Shown piece by piece: positions 42,876-53,049 of a stretch of 64,000 nucleotides of DNA. The DNA lies in contig OY365814.1 of the NCBI GenBank assembly GCA_959347315.1, positions 31,566,532 through 31,630,531 of the forward strand, written 5' to 3'. The position numbers and the translations under genes were made by a program. The notes beneath the pieces are model-generated. The model ran no database searches and was not told the DNA's origin. It saw only the letters and a list, made by a program, of their open reading frames with translations. The DNA is from Bimastos eiseni. Its lineage: Eukaryota > Annelida > Clitellata > Crassiclitellata > Lumbricidae. The first letter of the stretch is position 1. Every line of letters starts with the position of its first letter.

Positions 42876-43197
42876 TAATAAACCATAAGGTCGCTATATT
42901 AAACCAATGCTACCAAGCAACAAAATAGAGATAAACGATTCATTATAATGTAACATAAATCTTAAATTATCATCATCATTATTTTTATTTATAGGGGCCC
43001 ATCCCTTCCATATTTGCGCCCTGTGTCACGGCACCGCTGGCACCACCCTCGGAATAGCCCTGACAGCACTGTTGAATGCCTCTCCTTTCTTCGACCAGCC
43101 TTTGCTGGAGAGTAGGCCTATATCCTAGTAGGGCTTGCACGTCTTAATTGACTTCGGCCGGTGGTCGTTCACGGTATCCGGCCAATTATCCCCTGGG

Positions 43198-44580
43198 CGG
43201 TATTCACACGACAGGATTAACGCTAATACCCGTTATAAATATGGTCTATACCCGACTAGTTGGTTATATCGCTATTCATGAGACAGTATTCGCCCTCTAG
43301 TCGGGGTAAAAGTTAATTAGATCGCGTTCTTCGCTCTGCGGCCAGGCTTATTGGACATATACCTAAATTTTCATCGGTTTCAGCGCGATGTCCTTCACTG
43401 ACTACCGGTTCAACAACGCATTACTTTCCGCATTGCGACACTAGTTTGGCGGTGTCTCTCTGGTTGTGCGCCATCCTACTTGACTGAACTGTGTCGTCCG
43501 GTGTCTGAACTCCTTTCGCGTATAGCTCTGCGCTCTTCTGCTAAAGGCAAGCTTCTGGAGTCCAGGGCCCGCTCGTCGCTAATGCTGCGTCGAGCTTTCT
43601 CTGTGGTTGGTCCGTCCACCTGGAATGAGCTCCCGGTTGCCCTCCGCCTTCCCCCTTACAATGATCTACCTACCTTTTGTAAGCTGCTAAAGTCATTTCT
43701 TTTTGGCTGTGGCTGGGCTGGGAGCACCTTTGAGTAGTTTCCCTTGAAGAGGCGCTATATAAATTATCGAAATGAATGAATGAATAAATCTAATCCCACT
43801 TAGAGGTAGGTTTTATGTTCGCTAATACCAGTTTAAAGGCGAAAAACAAAGATGGCAACCCTTGTGCTTCGTCGCATTCGACGTCAATTTAGACGTTGAT
43901 AGGTGTTTGAGAGGCACTATAATTAACTCGCCTATTTCACCGAAGGCCAACACTATATTGCTTTTAATTCTTGGGTCAAAATGTTTCAAATTTGACGAGA
44001 TGCCTGACGATATTGCATTCGATATTGTATCGCAGTGTGTATAATATGGATAGGCCTACCATTTATTGGCTGGGATTGGATTGTTCTCACAATAAGTCTA
44101 CAGCATAGCACCAGCTTATTCACGAATGCTGCGTCTAATCGGAGGGGTTGTCCTAAGGGTATTTCCGATAATGGTGAAGGTCCGGTTTCCAGAGGAGTCA
44201 GAGTAACTTTAAGGCGAGAGTTGGGAAGCGGAGGAATATCATTTATTGTGCCTTTGTCACTGCTGATAGTAGTTACAGACAATTTCTGCACAAATACAGT
44301 TTTTTTTATTGCAGTAGTTCATGTTGACGTATTGATCAACAAACTTCTTTTCGCTTGTGAATGTTCCTAGCTTTAGCGGTAGCAGAGCGCATAAACACTT
44401 TTGCGCATGCGCAATAGCCCGTCAACTACAGTTATACGGTACTTATACCGAGACTAACTATAGTCTGCCAGCTAAGTCGCGCTTGTGAATAGCTACCACG
44501 TGTTAGCTTTAGCCAGGGTATATCTAACCCCGAACTAGGCTCCAATACCGTATTACCTTAACTCTGTCCTGTGAATACCG
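43198..44580. mobile_element. 1.4-kb DNA transposon with 6-bp TSD
   Basis: Inverted ends CGGTATTCACACGACAG and CGGTATTCACAGGACAG. CCTGGG borders both sides (43192-43197, 44581-44586). A LINE 3' fragment (43330-43795) is nested inside. 43862-44370 has short ORFs on both strands but no recognisable transposase. The superfamily is open. Confidence 0.75.
43330..43795 (+). mobile_element. LINE 3'-end fragment with intact tail
   Basis: The plus strand reads LIGHIPKFSSVSARC near 43350, then LTELCRPVSELLSRIALRSS and RRAFSVVGPSTWNELPVALR (43480-43737 frame), then the tail GGCGCTATATAAATTATCGA with (AATG)n. It is nested in the transposon 43198-44580. Confidence 0.85.
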
Positions 44581-45090
44581 CCTGGGCAATAATTCCTCGG
44601 CCGTAAACCCCCGGCCAATAACCCCCGCCTACAACCCCTAGGAAAATAACCATCAGGCCAACTACAGTGCAAATAATGACACTACGAACATCGGAGCTGT
44701 GCAATCGACGGCGGCTATATTGCTATTATTTTGTAATTGTGTAATCATTTGTTTATTTAAAATCGTGACTGCTATTCGTTTATGCGAACATTTGACTTAC
44801 AGGATACGACGAGAATATTTTTAGACCTATATTTAAACACATACTGTTTAATTAAAACTATATGAGCGGCGCTGGGCGCAGATGGCGGGCTACCTAACCG
44901 TTTTCCTAGAATAGCTGCGCTAACGACTTCTCTATAGTTTCTTTAATTAATCAGACACCTTATCAGCTCATTTGTCAAAAGGGGCACTAGCGATAGAGGA
45001 ACGTATAGTCACAGAGAGTAAGAGGTAGACAAGATGATTGTAGATGATCGAGGGCAGAGACATTAGGCAGATATAGGGGTTATTGCTCCT

Positions 45091-45947
45091 GGGGTCCATT
45101 CGATAGTCCGAAAGTTCGATAGTGTGAAGGTTCGATAGTGCGAAGGTTCGATAGTCCGAAGGTTCAGTAATCCGAGGGATCGACAATCTGAAATAAATTT
45201 CTGGTCCGAAGGTTCGAAAGTCTGAAGATTCTATACTCCGACATCGATCGGGTATTCATTCCTTCAGTTGCTACGCACGTGAATTTGTATGGGGCTTCTC
45301 CAGGCTCTATATCGATGAAGCTCGTTGAAACAAAAGCTGGATTAGTGAAAGATAATTTTTCCACTTTGAGTGATGAATAAATACTTGCTAATGTAGAAAT
45401 GGGGTTGATGAAAGGAATCACGCAAAAATGTAAGATGCATGGATGGATGAAAATATCTTGTCTAAGTATAGGCTGGATTGATGAGTATGCCGTTACGATG
45501 TGAGTGGAATCGATGAATAGAAAGGCCTTGTATGCAAAAACGCGATTGATGAAGAGAAATATGCGTAGGCCTAAATGGAAGCTGGGTAAATGAAAGGGAT
45601 CACATTCTTAAGTAGTAGCTGGATTGATTAAATAAATTATGCTTTTTTGAGACGGTCCTGCGTTTTTCTTGAGTAGGGCTACACTGCTGGCAGTAGGCCT
45701 AATGTTCCCAGTAATAAAATACGATATTTGTTTTTTGGTATAATTTCACAAGAATAAAATACGCTAAAATACATTTCACCCCGTTTAAATGGAAACGGTA
45801 CTGATGAGAAGGTTTTAACTAGCACCTAATTAGGACTATCGAACCTTCGGATTATCGAACCTTCGGACTATCGAACCCTCGGACTATTGAACCATCGGAC
45901 TATCGAACCTTCGGACTATTGAACCATCTGACTATCGATACAGAACC
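45091..45947. mobile_element. Foldback element with 16-bp tandem-repeat TIRs and 9-bp TSD
   Basis: ATTGCTCCT on both sides (45082-45090, 45948-45956). Left arm: repeats of TTCGATAGTCCGAAGG (45099-45230). Right arm: the same unit inverted (CCTTCGGACTATCGAA, 45833-45937). The interior has plus-oriented 36-bp repeats (45300-45640), then an internal terminus-like AATAAAATACGCTAAAATAC at 45752, the same as the ends of 17644-18216. No ORF. Confidence 0.87.
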
Positions 45948-46254
45948 ATTGCTCCTCTGCGTACCCTGCGGAGTTATTGAATTTAGCTTAGTTCTAGATT
46001 AGATTTAGTTCTACATTAGTTTTCTTCTTTTTTACGCATTGATACATTGCACCATGTCTCAAAACAAACTGTGCAAAATTGTTTCTGTCGGAACTTCATC
46101 AAATTTAGACCAATTTTAATACATTTTGGTAAGTAGACGGCAAAATTTTATATGTATAAAGTTGCTACCTCACCTGACTCATATAACCACACTACCTTGT
46201 TAAAATAGATGTACCAATTTCTTGTATAACGCTTACATTTTATTACTTGCAATG

Positions 46255-46440
46255 TCTGCACTGAACTCCATTTCATCGAGCCGGATGTCAAAGTGAATGG
46301 AGCATACTATCGCGACAACCTTCTTGCCCAGAAGCTACGGTCAGACATACACCGGACATCCCAAGGCGATTTTTTGTCTTTGAACAAGATGGCGACCCGG
46401 CGCGTTGAGCTCTTTTGTGGAGCGAGACACCCGACTAGGG
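46255..46440 (+). pseudogene. Tc1/mariner transposase fragment
   Basis: Reads FIEPDVKVNGAYYRDNLLAQ, then KLRSDIHRTSQGDF, and after a frame change FVFEQDGDPAR, the block around the second catalytic Asp of a DD-E transposase (family QDGAPAH). No termini found. Confidence 0.8.
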
Positions 46441-46520
46441 GTGGATTGAGCCGCCGGAACACCGGGAAAAATCCCGGTGGGCCGCCAGGTTGAATCCCGG
46501 TGGGCCTCCAGGATAAGTGT
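46440..46520 (+). mobile_element. hAT-like terminus remnant
   Basis: CGGAACACCGGGAAAAATCC, then CGGTGGGCCGCC, repeated once imperfectly (GAATCCCGGTGGGCC). It resembles hAT ends, but has no partner or TSD. Confidence 0.35.
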
Positions 46521-47735
46521 TGTGATATTTGAGAAGCACTAAAAAGCCAAACGGCGGGTAATATTCATACTAAGACCAGCCTTACAACCAGCGGCTGGCT
46601 ATCGGATAAATGTCCACGACTATTTTTATTGTATTTTTTAGTCTATTTTAGAATCTAGACAGTAACCAAGGGCAGTAACATGGCAGTCGCGACGTCAACG
46701 GCTGCCGTATTAGAATTGCCTCTTTGTAGTCTCTTAGGCGCTCCGCTTAAAATTAAAAGTTTAAAAATCTTAAAATTTTGCGCTAGAAACTGAAATCGGA
46801 ATTTACGAGAAACGGTATTTCTGGTTAACGCGCGAGTCACATGATACTGAAATCAATTGAATTGCCTTAAAGTGGAAAAATGTCTGAGAAAGAACCTGAA
46901 ATTGTGAAGTTTGTGTTTACGCAATTTGAAGTTAGGCCTATTTACAAACAATAGCTATTAGTTTGTCATTGATGTAAAACCACCATAACCGAAACGATCG
47001 GAACAACTTCGAGTTTCTCAGGGCAATTGAGGATATGCACAAATTTCTAATTTCGTTTGGTTTTGGTATCGAATTTGTTTGTTTAAAATCGTCTAGAAGA
47101 TTTCAGACGTGCTTTCTTTACTATTCAGAAGATAGACCGAAGAAGAAATATTGAAAAAGATAAAACTCGGCAATATGAAAACTGTTTTTGGGAATTGATA
47201 CAATATACATAATAATTAAGTTTCAAATTGAAATTACAAATGAACCTTATTAACGAGAACTGATACATTAGTATTTTACTGCCTTTTATTTAGGATCACT
47301 TATCTTTTACTGTCTCGAACTGTCTTGAACCTAGTGTCTCGGTCTCGGTACCTCACGGTCTCGGTCTCGATGCCTCTCTGTTTCGTCTTGAAGTTTAAGG
47401 TCTTGCATACAACACTGGCCAATACATGTAAATATACGATATGATTGGTCACCGAGAGTTGCTTTTCCTCTGGTTTTAGCAGTCCTCGTCCCCGTAATCT
47501 TCAATTTCTAAAGCGATATTCCAAAGTAAAGAGTCGGGAACAAGCTTACTCACAAGCGGTCGCCGCAGCTGTTCTCGATTATAATAAATTAATAATATTC
47601 GTTTTACTGAAGCATAAAAGTAACTATAAAAACAGAAGAACGTCAATCTTCGGCAATTTGGACGCAACAGAAGTCCCCTAAATAAGCAATTGGTCAACTA
47701 AGATTAGGACAGATAGTATCGTCAGTCGAAATGTC

Positions 47736-48050
47736 GGTGTCCGCTCGATAGTCCGAAGGTTCAATAGTCCGAAGGTTCGATAGTCCGAAGATTCTATACT
47801 CTGACATTAATTTAACTAGAATCTGGATTAATTGATAAAAAGAATGTGTAAACTGGGAGCTGGATTGACATGAAAAGAATCATGCCTAAATGGAAGCTGG
47901 ATCAATGAAAACAATTATGCAATCCAGCTTCTAACAAACATAATTCTTCTCATCAGTCTAGCTACCATTAAAACTACAATCTTATCATCTATCAACCGGT
48001 CACCATGCAATCTTCGGACTATCAAACCTTCGGACTATCGATACAGAACC
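47736..48050. mobile_element. Foldback element, 315 bp (duplication copy 1)
   Basis: Starts GGTGTCCGCTCGATAGTCC; right end reverse complement GGTTCTGTATCGATAGTCC. Flanked by GAAATGTC (47728-47735) and AAAATGTC (48051-48058). Contains three left 16-bp repeats and the plus then minus 36-bp repeats. Confidence 0.87.
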
Positions 48051-48484
48051 AAAATGTCTCATATATGTACATGTAAGTTCTGTAGTATTGTAGCCATTTT
48101 ATAAATTATAATTATATTAGCAATGATTTATATTGCGAACTACATCTGTTATATGCTTACAACGAACTTTGGTAAACCGACGAAACTGCAGCTTAGTGTT
48201 GATGGATTGATGAAAACAATTCATCTTTAAATAGAAGTTTGATCGATGAAAGTGTTACGCTATTGCATCACTAGAAGTTGAATTGATTAAAAACATTCTT
48301 ATTTCAATAAAAGCTGTGTCGATCAATGTGTTTTTTCCACAACTAGAAGTTGTAAATGTCCGGTAAGAAAATGTACCGAGGGAATATCTCCAGAGGGAAA
48401 TGTCCTAGACCAAGTGTCAACACACCAAAACTAAAATGAAATTGAATGTGGCACAAAGTTACTAATCGTGTATGCATATGTATC

Positions 48485-48630
48485 AATGATACTGACTCAT
48501 TTTATCAAACTGTAATTATGTGGAATCATAATTCAGAACAGTTCAGCAAATAAGTATCAATGATACTGACTCATTTTATCAAACTGTAATTATGTGGAAT
48601 CATAATTCAGAACAGTTCAGCAAATAAGTC
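48485..48630 (-). repeat. 70-bp tandem duplication over the stop codon of gene 2
   Basis: TATCAATGATACTGACTCAT through CAGTTCAGCAAATAAG appears twice in direct order. The inner copy supplies the last codons and TGA of the gene; the outer copy is 3' UTR. The same arrangement is at 59231-59380. Confidence 0.95.
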
Positions 48631-50478
48631 GTCAGGTGGAGAGTGTCGATGACTTGAACAATGCTCACGAAAGTCGTTCTCTATTTCAAACACTTTGTCG
48701 CATATACCACATCCAAATGATTTAGACAAAGACACTCTTCCATCAACATGAGATTTGAATTTGTACTGACATTCTCCACTTTCAATTATTGGCAATGGTC
48801 TTGAAAGTCCACTGGAATTCGAACGGTTATACTCTGATAAATGTTCATGTGGTTTATCAATAACGGCTGTACTGCTACAGTTGATGAACTGATCAATTAC
48901 TTCACTTCTCGTTTTAATATCCAGCGGCAGAATACCTACATGTAGTTTTTTAGACTTCTTGGCTGAAGAACTACCATTGATGAAACTTTCACTGTGGTTG
49001 TGTTGCTTCTCAGTTGCGTTAGTTCTTCTGTGCAGTTTCATACTTTGAAATTGGTTGAATCCTTTATTAAAGACCTCACATTTGTCTGGTTTTACCACTG
49101 TATGCTTTGACATATGAATCTTTAGTGAAAAGCTATGTGCAAATTGTTTCTGACACAACAGACACATGAATGGTTTCTCGCCAGTATGGGTTGTCATATG
49201 CTTTTCCTGATCACAGCCATCAGCAAATGATTTCTTACATATCTGACATTTGTGTGGTTTTTCGCCAGTGTGATTTCTTGTATGCCTTATCAGAGAACTA
49301 CCATCACTAAATGATTTCTGACATATCTGACATTGGTGTGGTTTGTCGCCAGTATGGGTTCTGATATGTACCTTCAGAGAACTGCCATCACTAAATGATT
49401 TCTGACATAAATGACACTTGTATGATTGTTCACCAGTATGGTATCTTGTATGCTTTTGCAGAGAACTACCATCAATAAATGATTTCCTACATATTTGGCA
49501 ACTGAATGGTTTTTCGTCAGTATGGCTTCTTGTATGTCTTGTCAGAGTACTGACATCACTAAATGATTTCTGACATATCAGACATTGGTGTGGATTTTCG
49601 CCATTATGGATTTTTATATGCGTTTTCAGATAACTACCACGAACAAATGATTTCTGACATAAATGACACATGTATGGTTTTTGGCCAGTATGGATTCTTA
49701 TATGCGTTTTCAGTTGATCACCTCGAGCAAATGATTTCTGACATATATGGCAACTGTATGGTTTTTCGCCAGTATGGGTTCCCACATGAGTTCTTAGAGT
49801 GCAACCATGAGCAAATGATTTCTGACATAAATGACACGTATATGGTTTTTCGCCAGTATGCGTTCGCATATGTGTTTTCAGATAACTACCATCACTAAAT
49901 GATTTCTTACATATCTGGCAACTGTATGGTTTTTCGCCAGTATGGATTCTTGCATGCCTTAGCAGAGAACTACCATCACTAAATGATTTCTTACATATCT
50001 GACATAGGTGAGGTTTTTCATCAGTATGTGTTCTCATATGCCTTTTCAGATTACATCCATCACTAAATGATTTCTTACATATCTGGCAACTGTATGGTTT
50101 TTCTCCAGTATGGTTTCTTGTATGCCTTTTCAGATTACTACCCTGATTAAATAATTTCTGACATATGTGGCAACTGTATGGTTTTTCGCCAGTATGGGTC
50201 CTCATATGCAGCACCAAATAACCTGCTGTAGTAAATGATTTCTTACACAACTGACATCTGTCTGATTTCTCTCCAGCCTGGGTTCTCATGTGGTTTTGCA
50301 GATTAATTTGCTGGTCAAATGATTGCTGACAAAATTGACACTTGTATGGTTTTACGCCAGTATGCGTTCTATTGTGTGTTTTCTGATGACCACCATGAGC
50401 AAATAATTTCAGACATAGCTGGCATCTGTGTTGCGTGTCTGCAATATGGGTGCTCACATTTACCATAATGATAGACAC
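48607..50478 (-). CDS. C2H2 zinc-finger protein, cluster gene 2 (623 aa)
   Basis: Probable DNA-binding nuclear protein. Sixteen C2H2 fingers in tandem with TGEKP-type linkers, then a degenerate [10 protein letters not shown]...HRR unit, a finger-free region, and the C-terminal finger [21 protein letters not shown]. Finger 2 has lost its last ligand (HMRTQ). Helices are of the SDGSSLxxH, ADGCDQxKH and AHGCTLRTH kinds, shared with genes 1 and 3 in shuffled order. No effector domain is seen in this exon. Start MSIIMVNVS aligns with gene 1 (MSIMTTNVS). The C-terminal 200 residues are almost identical to gene 3. DNA target unknown. Confidence 0.92.
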   Translation of the reverse strand: MSIIMVNVSTHIADTQHRCQLCLKLFAHGGHQKTHNRTHTGVKPYKCQFCQQSFDQQINLQNHMRTQAGEKSDRCQLCKKSFTTAGYLVLHMRTHTGEKPYSCHICQKLFNQGSNLKRHTRNHTGEKPYSCQICKKSFSDGCNLKRHMRTHTDEKPHLCQICKKSFSDGSSLLRHARIHTGEKPYSCQICKKSFSDGSYLKTHMRTHTGEKPYTCHLCQKSFAHGCTLRTHVGTHTGEKPYSCHICQKSFARGDQLKTHIRIHTGQKPYMCHLCQKSFVRGSYLKTHIKIHNGENPHQCLICQKSFSDVSTLTRHTRSHTDEKPFSCQICRKSFIDGSSLQKHTRYHTGEQSYKCHLCQKSFSDGSSLKVHIRTHTGDKPHQCQICQKSFSDGSSLIRHTRNHTGEKPHKCQICKKSFADGCDQEKHMTTHTGEKPFMCLLCQKQFAHSFSLKIHMSKHTVVKPDKCEVFNKGFNQFQSMKLHRRTNATEKQHNHSESFINGSSSAKKSKKLHVGILPLDIKTRSEVIDQFINCSSTAVIDKPHEHLSEYNRSNSSGLSRPLPIIESGECQYKFKSHVDGRVSLSKSFGCGICDKVFEIENDFREHCSSHRHSPPDDLFAELF

Positions 50479-51179
50479 GTTATTGATGATTTGCGGTTTT
50501 CTCCAGTACGGGATCTTAGATGAGATGAATCTTTCTGTGTTTTCTGCTTGTTGAAATGTACGTGTTTCTTCAATATCTACATTTCAGACAGTTTGGCTTC
50601 ACATGGATTTGGAAAAGCACGAGCAATGGCACGCATTTGAAAATAAACAAAGACTGTGTTAATGTTCCAGCAATTGTCGTTACAGCCTTTCAAACACTAG
50701 CATTGAAAATTGTTAACATAATCGATGACCTTGTGTGAGTTTTCCTTTCAGATGCTTACAGAAGAATTCATGTTTCATCTGTGAGTAAAAGTTATTTTTC
50801 GAGTAAATGAAGAATTATTCATGCAGGAAATGACTATATTGGAAAGCTGAATCAATCCAACCACTGTATAATAAAATATCTTAATGCCACTGTTCAGTAT
50901 GCTATGAACTGAAGATGAACTAGTTGACCACAGTGAAAGATGCTCTCAAGTAAATCAACTGTGATGCTCTTCACAAAGATTTGTCAGATGTACACATTGC
51001 TCTGCAACTGAATGTTAAGGTCTAACAAAATGTAGTTTGTTGTCTTCTTCATAAACTTGCTAGAAAGAACAGTACAACTCCATTTGTATATGTCTTTATA
51101 ATATAGAATGCAATATCAATGCTATTAGTTAGCATGCCAGTTTAAAATCGCACCATCATATGCCCTAATACTATTGGTG

Positions 51180-51890
51180 GCCCTGGTGTGACGACTGATC
51201 AAGAGCTGTCTTTAGCAGCACTTTAACTCGGTTACGCGTGGCTGCTACTAGCAGCTTTGTCAGTTGCGAGTTGTTCTACACTCCCTCTCTCATGATGCTG
51301 CGTAGTTCTTGTTCATGCTTTTGTCTCCAGTAGGATTGATCACTGTTGTTCCATTCTTGCAGGTCTTCCGGCTGACCTACTAGGGTACCTTGATAGGGTC
51401 TTTCACTCTGCTGTGAGGGTTGTTGGTCATATTCCAAAATATGCCCCAATGACAGCTCACATGCGTGATGTTCTGCACTGGCTACCTGTCTCGCAGCGCA
51501 TTAACAAGGCTCCTACAGGATAGCAGCACTTGTCTGGCGTGTCTTGTTGTTAGCGCTCCGTCCTGTTTAGGTAGTCTATGTTGCCCAATTTCTGACATAT
51601 ATCCAATCGTAGGGCCTCCGTTCCTCGAATAGGGTGGAGCTATTGGTGCCGAGAGATTGATCTTCAATCCAAGAGCAATGAGCCATCTCTGTTGTCGGTC
51701 CCTCCATCTGGAATGAGGAATTGGCTCCTGATAGCGATGCTCATACTCTCTAGGAACAATCTGCCAGCCTTCTACCGAATCCTCAAGTCTTTTTTGTTTG
51801 GCCACAGCCTGACTCAGGGCGCCTCTGAGTAGATATCTTGAAGGGGCTCTATATAAATTTTCGGAATTAATGAATCATTGAATAAATGAT
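51180..51890 (+). mobile_element. LINE 3'-end fragment
   Basis: Broken plus-strand frames give LDRVFHSAVRVVGHIPKYAP (about 51390-51450) and MRDVLHWLPVSQRI (51460-51500), then the tail GGGCTCTATATAAAT with a TGAATCATTGAATAAAT end. Antisense ORFs are shadows. Confidence 0.82.
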
Positions 51891-52194
51891 GGAAAAAACA
51901 AACTCTAACAAATTAGATATGATAATGACAAGCAGCATGACCAATCAGCATTATACGATCAGCCTGTTGTCCACCGCCCATCAACAAGTCAGCAATTTAA
52001 GCAACTCAGCATTTTACTCGTTCACTCACAAATCATAATATTCGTAATTTGCCAGCCATAGTTCTGCAAAGGGAATATGAGGTATCAAACTCAAGCCATA
52101 ATATAAGCAACTCTCTCATTGAGGTAGCTGTCATCAATTTCATTTTTCCGCAAACCAATGCAAACTTCCGCAAAGTTATAGAATTGTAAAGTAC

Positions 52195-52350
52195 TAATAT
52201 CTAACCAGGTTTGGCATTAAAATCGATTTTCTCCACAATCTGGCTTTCTAAGTGATGAGCACAAAATGGCGAGCGATAAAAGTCTTTCACTAGAATACGA
52301 AATAAACGTATAGTTTTTGAAAGTCTATCCTGTCATCTAGCGAATAAATA
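52195..52350 (+). repeat. Dispersed repeat shared with 41335-41515
   Basis: Same ordered motifs as the 41335 copy; about 25 bp shorter (lacks the GGTCGCCGATG piece). Confidence 0.8.
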
Positions 52351-52608
52351 ACAAAGGCTGGAACGGAATAATGGAGAGCAGATTAGTCGCAAAGTGTGAA
52401 CGTAATTATTATGCCATATCCCCATTCCTCTAATCCTCCCTTCCCAAAATATTTCATCTCTCCTCAACCCACAAAATTATACTACACTAACTGATGATTG
52501 ATCTTATCGAGATCAGCCACGGCATTCTAAATAAAACTTTTCCACAGGCATTCTATAATGTAATAATTCTATTGCTTGAAACATCAACAGAAGGCTCAAC
52601 TAAATTTC

Positions 52609-53040
52609 GGTAAAATTGTATTTTAGCGTATTTTAGATTTGACCGTTTCGCCCGCTCGTATTTTAATATTTTTCGCGAATATATGTCCAACTTTATCTTA
52701 AATGGAGTCAGAATCGATGAATAGAAAACAGTGTAAGTCGCAATTGGATTGATGAAAGGAATTATGCTTAAACGGAAGCTGGATTGACAAAAATATCATG
52801 CCTCAAAACAGCCTCAATCTAAGCAGGATTCGTGTAATCGATCCAGCTTTCAATTTAAGCACGATTCTTTTCATTCATCCAGCTTCCATGTACGCAAATT
52901 CTTCAATCAATCCGATTTCTATCTATTTCATCACCCAGCTTCCACTTATGAAACAGTTCCTTCCTTCAACAATTCTTCTTCTATTTAAACAATAATTCCA
53001 TTAATCAATCCAGTTTCTATCTGAAATTAATAGCTTACAA
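52609..53040. mobile_element. Foldback-like element, right end missing
   Basis: Left end GGTAAAATTGTATTTTAGCG and the next motif TGTCCAACTTT match the left end of 17644-18216. Plus-oriented 36-bp repeats (52690-52800) are followed by minus-oriented ones (52835-53025). It is cut off where the LINE 53050-56535 begins. Confidence 0.72.
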
Positions 53041-53049
53041 CCATTAAAC

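Larger units (their letters stand above)
41826..43062. mobile_element. Possible hAT-like composite
   Basis: Starts CAGGGCCGTACCTAGCC and ends, reverse complemented, CAGGGCTATTCCGAGGG; TTTGCGCCCTGTG occurs near both ends in opposite orientation relative to the termini. No clear TSD. Contains the two complete elements 42025-42418 and 42543-42875. Confidence 0.45.
47421..51130 (-). repeat. Segmental duplication, copy 1 (includes zinc-finger gene 2)
   Basis: 47421-48250 corresponds to 56579-57298 plus 58342-58447. 47729-50530 corresponds to 58448-61370. Its 5' part (50479-51120) also matches the 5' flank of gene 1. Identity is near total over the 3' 1.3 kb. Confidence 0.85.

Noticed and set aside
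41826..43062. One intact hAT element with TSD
   Set aside because: Terminus-like sequences are present but flanks do not match; kept only as a low-confidence feature.
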